A stretch of DNA of 6,980 nt, taken from an uncultured Oscillospiraceae bacterium. GTDB lineage: Bacteria > Bacillota > Clostridia > Oscillospirales > Acutalibacteraceae. Shown here piece after piece: positions 6,104 to 6,980 of the stretch. The position numbers and the translations under genes were made by a program. The stretch lies in assembly GCA_900552985.1 (NCBI GenBank), contig USBP01000072.1, forward strand, positions 1-6,980. The letters are read 5' to 3'. The stretch's first letter is position 1; each line of letters begins with the position of its first letter. The notes below the pieces were generated by a model that searched no databases, had not been told where the DNA came from, and saw only the letters and a program-made list of their open reading frames with translations.

Positions 6104-6490
6104 GCGCAACAAACGGCCTCTGCCGTGGCCTACAAGTGAGAGTTACATCTCATGGACCTTGAAAATTCAGAAGAACATCAGGTACAACCGTCCCTCGGAG
6201 AGCCACTCCGGTGATACGCCATGACGCCTACGGGTCGAGCGACTTCCCTATCGCCGGTAAAGAGCTTGATAACTTGAGGCCACGATCCAGGGACAGGGGG
6301 AAAACTTACACTTAGCCACAGTCCGAGCGTTAAAAGCGTCGCAGGCAATGGGAGTGTCCGGTACAGAACCGTGATAAATGAATCCTAAATCAAAAGGATG
6401 CCGAAATGTTCTTGATTTTAAGAAAACCCAAGGGGGTAGTTTACCCTCTTTACATTCCATCTTCTGTTCAAGACACAGGAGGAAACTGAA
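6104..6490 (+). other. Non-coding, hairpin-rich leader region upstream of parA
   Basis: No convincing gene lies in these 387 bases. Several complementary segments suggest a structured transcript or a cis DNA site: TGAGA/TCTCA (6137-6141 / 6148-6152); TCGGAG/CTCCGG (6195-6200 / 6206-6211, 5-base loop); CCGGTGATA/TATCGCCGG (6208-6216 / 6249-6257, nine pairs with one T-G); GTCCCT/AGGGAC (6190-6195 / 6289-6294); CGGT/ACCG around ACAGA near 6359-6371; AAATCAA/TTGATTT (6387-6393 / 6412-6418); and the hairpin at 6430-6450. The second and third share bases 6208-6211 and cannot form together. A weak promoter candidate is TTGAAA (6159-6164) with TACAAC (6183-6188), 18 bases apart. It could be a long regulatory 5' leader of parA, a small RNA, or a replication/partition site. 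I do not recognise it as a known RNA family. Confidence 0.45.
6430..6450 (+). repeat. Hairpin just upstream of the parA ribosome binding site
   Basis: AAGGGGGTA (6430-6438) pairs with TACCCTCTT (6442-6450) over nine base pairs including one G-T pair, with a three-base loop. It ends 26 bases before the AGGAGG of parA and has no T-run. Translational or transcript-stability control of parA is possible but not shown. Confidence 0.5.
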
Positions 6491-6980
6491 ATGAACACAC
6501 AAATTATCGCCATCGCCAACCAGAAAGGCGGCGTTGGCAAAACAACAACCTGTGCGAACTTGGGAATAGGTCTGGCACAGGCCGGAAAGAAAGTGCTTCT
6601 GATAGACGGGGACCCACAAGGAAGCCTGACAATCAGCTTGGGAAATCCGCAACCGGACAAGCTGCCATTTACACTGTCGGATGCAATGGGCAAAATTCTG
6701 ATGGATCAGCCTATACGCCCCGGAGAAGGTATTCTGCATCATGCAGAAGGCGTTGACCTGATGCCTGCGGATATTCAGCTTTCCGGTATGGAGGTTTCTC
6801 TGGTAAACGCCATGAGCCGTGAAACGATTTTACGGCAATATCTGGACACACTGAAGGGACAATATTCCCATATCCTGATTGACTGTCAGCCCTCGTTGGG
6901 GATGCTTACGGTCAATGCGCTGGCGGCTGCGAACAGGATCATAATTCCCGTTCAGGCAGAGTATCTGCCCGCCAAAGGGC
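6491..6980 (+). CDS. ParA/Soj family partition ATPase (partial, 3' end beyond window)
   Basis: The first 163 residues of a ParA-type P-loop ATPase; the frame is open to the window end. The N-terminus [20 protein letters not shown] carries the deviant Walker A with signature Lys12 and Lys17. The A' motif [11 protein letters not shown] (Asp39, Asp41) and the Walker B region [10 protein letters not shown] (Asp131) follow, then [13 protein letters not shown] (from 151). DCQPS is a variant of the common DxPPS. ParA proteins dimerise on ATP, bind DNA non-specifically and move ParB-bound DNA. The ATG at 6491 has AGGAGG (6477-6482) eight bases upstream. It follows parB on the same strand but after a terminator and a 387-base structured region, unlike the usual tight parA-parB operon. 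The form is typical of ParA proteins in Firmicutes conjugative elements. Full members are about 250-280 residues, so roughly 100 residues are missing to the right. Confidence 0.95.
   Translation, partial: MNTQIIAIANQKGGVGKTTTCANLGIGLAQAGKKVLLIDGDPQGSLTISLGNPQPDKLPFTLSDAMGKILMDQPIRPGEGILHHAEGVDLMPADIQLSGMEVSLVNAMSRETILRQYLDTLKGQYSHILIDCQPSLGMLTVNALAAANRIIIPVQAEYLPAKG

Larger units (their letters stand above)
5025..6980 (+). mobile_element. Probable left part of an integrative conjugative element or plasmid-like segment
   Basis: To the right of the ppdK terminator the sequence becomes visibly richer in A+T with a different codon style (AAA, GAA, ATT and TTG are common). The genes are a ParB-family and a ParA-family protein of the type found in Tn1549-like elements of Firmicutes; the ParA block [20 protein letters not shown] is typical. 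Such elements use ParA/ParB for maintenance. No integrase, excisionase, relaxase or flanking att repeat lies within the window, and the left boundary is only approximate (somewhere between 5025 and 5176). The alternative is a chromosomal partition locus, but the low similarity in composition to ppdK and the odd gene order argue against it. The right end is outside the window. Confidence 0.45.

Noticed and set aside
6024..6224. Plus-strand frame of 66 codons overlapping the parB end
   Set aside because: It begins with GTG inside parB without a ribosome site and runs straight through the parB terminator hairpin and T-run, giving a low-complexity Phe-rich stretch.
6104..6490. tRNA, CRISPR array or group II intron end in the parB-parA gap
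   Set aside because: No TTCGA-type T-loop cloverleaf, no regularly spaced repeats and no recognisable domain V hairpin are present.
6248..6742. Minus-strand frame of 164 codons across the leader and parA start
   Set aside because: Half of it is the shadow of parA, and no ribosome site or recognisable domain supports it.

Overview
The window looks like a piece of a Gram-positive gut-type Clostridia genome (Oscillospiraceae/Lachnospiraceae-like). This is inferred from the AGGAGG-type ribosome binding sites, the ppdK sequence close in layout to the Clostridium symbiosum enzyme, and ParA/ParB proteins of the type carried by Firmicutes integrative conjugative elements. No species can be named from the sequence alone. 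All five genes lie on the + strand.

Left part (1-1949): two G+C-rich genes 41 bases apart, probably one transcription unit. The first is an endonuclease/exonuclease/phosphatase-fold hydrolase. The second is a nitrilase-superfamily amidohydrolase with an intact Glu-Lys-Cys triad. A hairpin spans the stop codon of the second gene.

Middle (1950-5024): the 269-base gap carries a good extended -10 promoter and a short 5'-leader hairpin. It is followed by ppdK, a full-length pyruvate, phosphate dikinase of 880 residues with every catalytic landmark present and very biased codon use. A strong intrinsic terminator closes it at 4980-5024.

Right part (5025-6980): base composition drops to clearly more A+T-rich and the gene content changes to partition functions. 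A ParB-family gene (5177-6040) ends at a strong terminator (6067-6103). A 387-base non-coding, hairpin-rich leader follows, then the start of a ParA ATPase gene (6491 onward, cut by the window end). The parB-before-parA order, the terminator between them and the flanking composition change suggest the left portion of an integrated conjugative element (Tn1549-like) or a similar replicon next to ppdK. No integrase, relaxase or att repeat is visible, so that assignment is an inference.

The most noteworthy signals are a perfect 25-base palindrome inside parB, the structured leader ahead of parA, and an A+T-rich operator-like inverted repeat ahead of parB. Together they could be cis sites or RNA control for the partition pair. 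I see no clear sign of a wholly new system.
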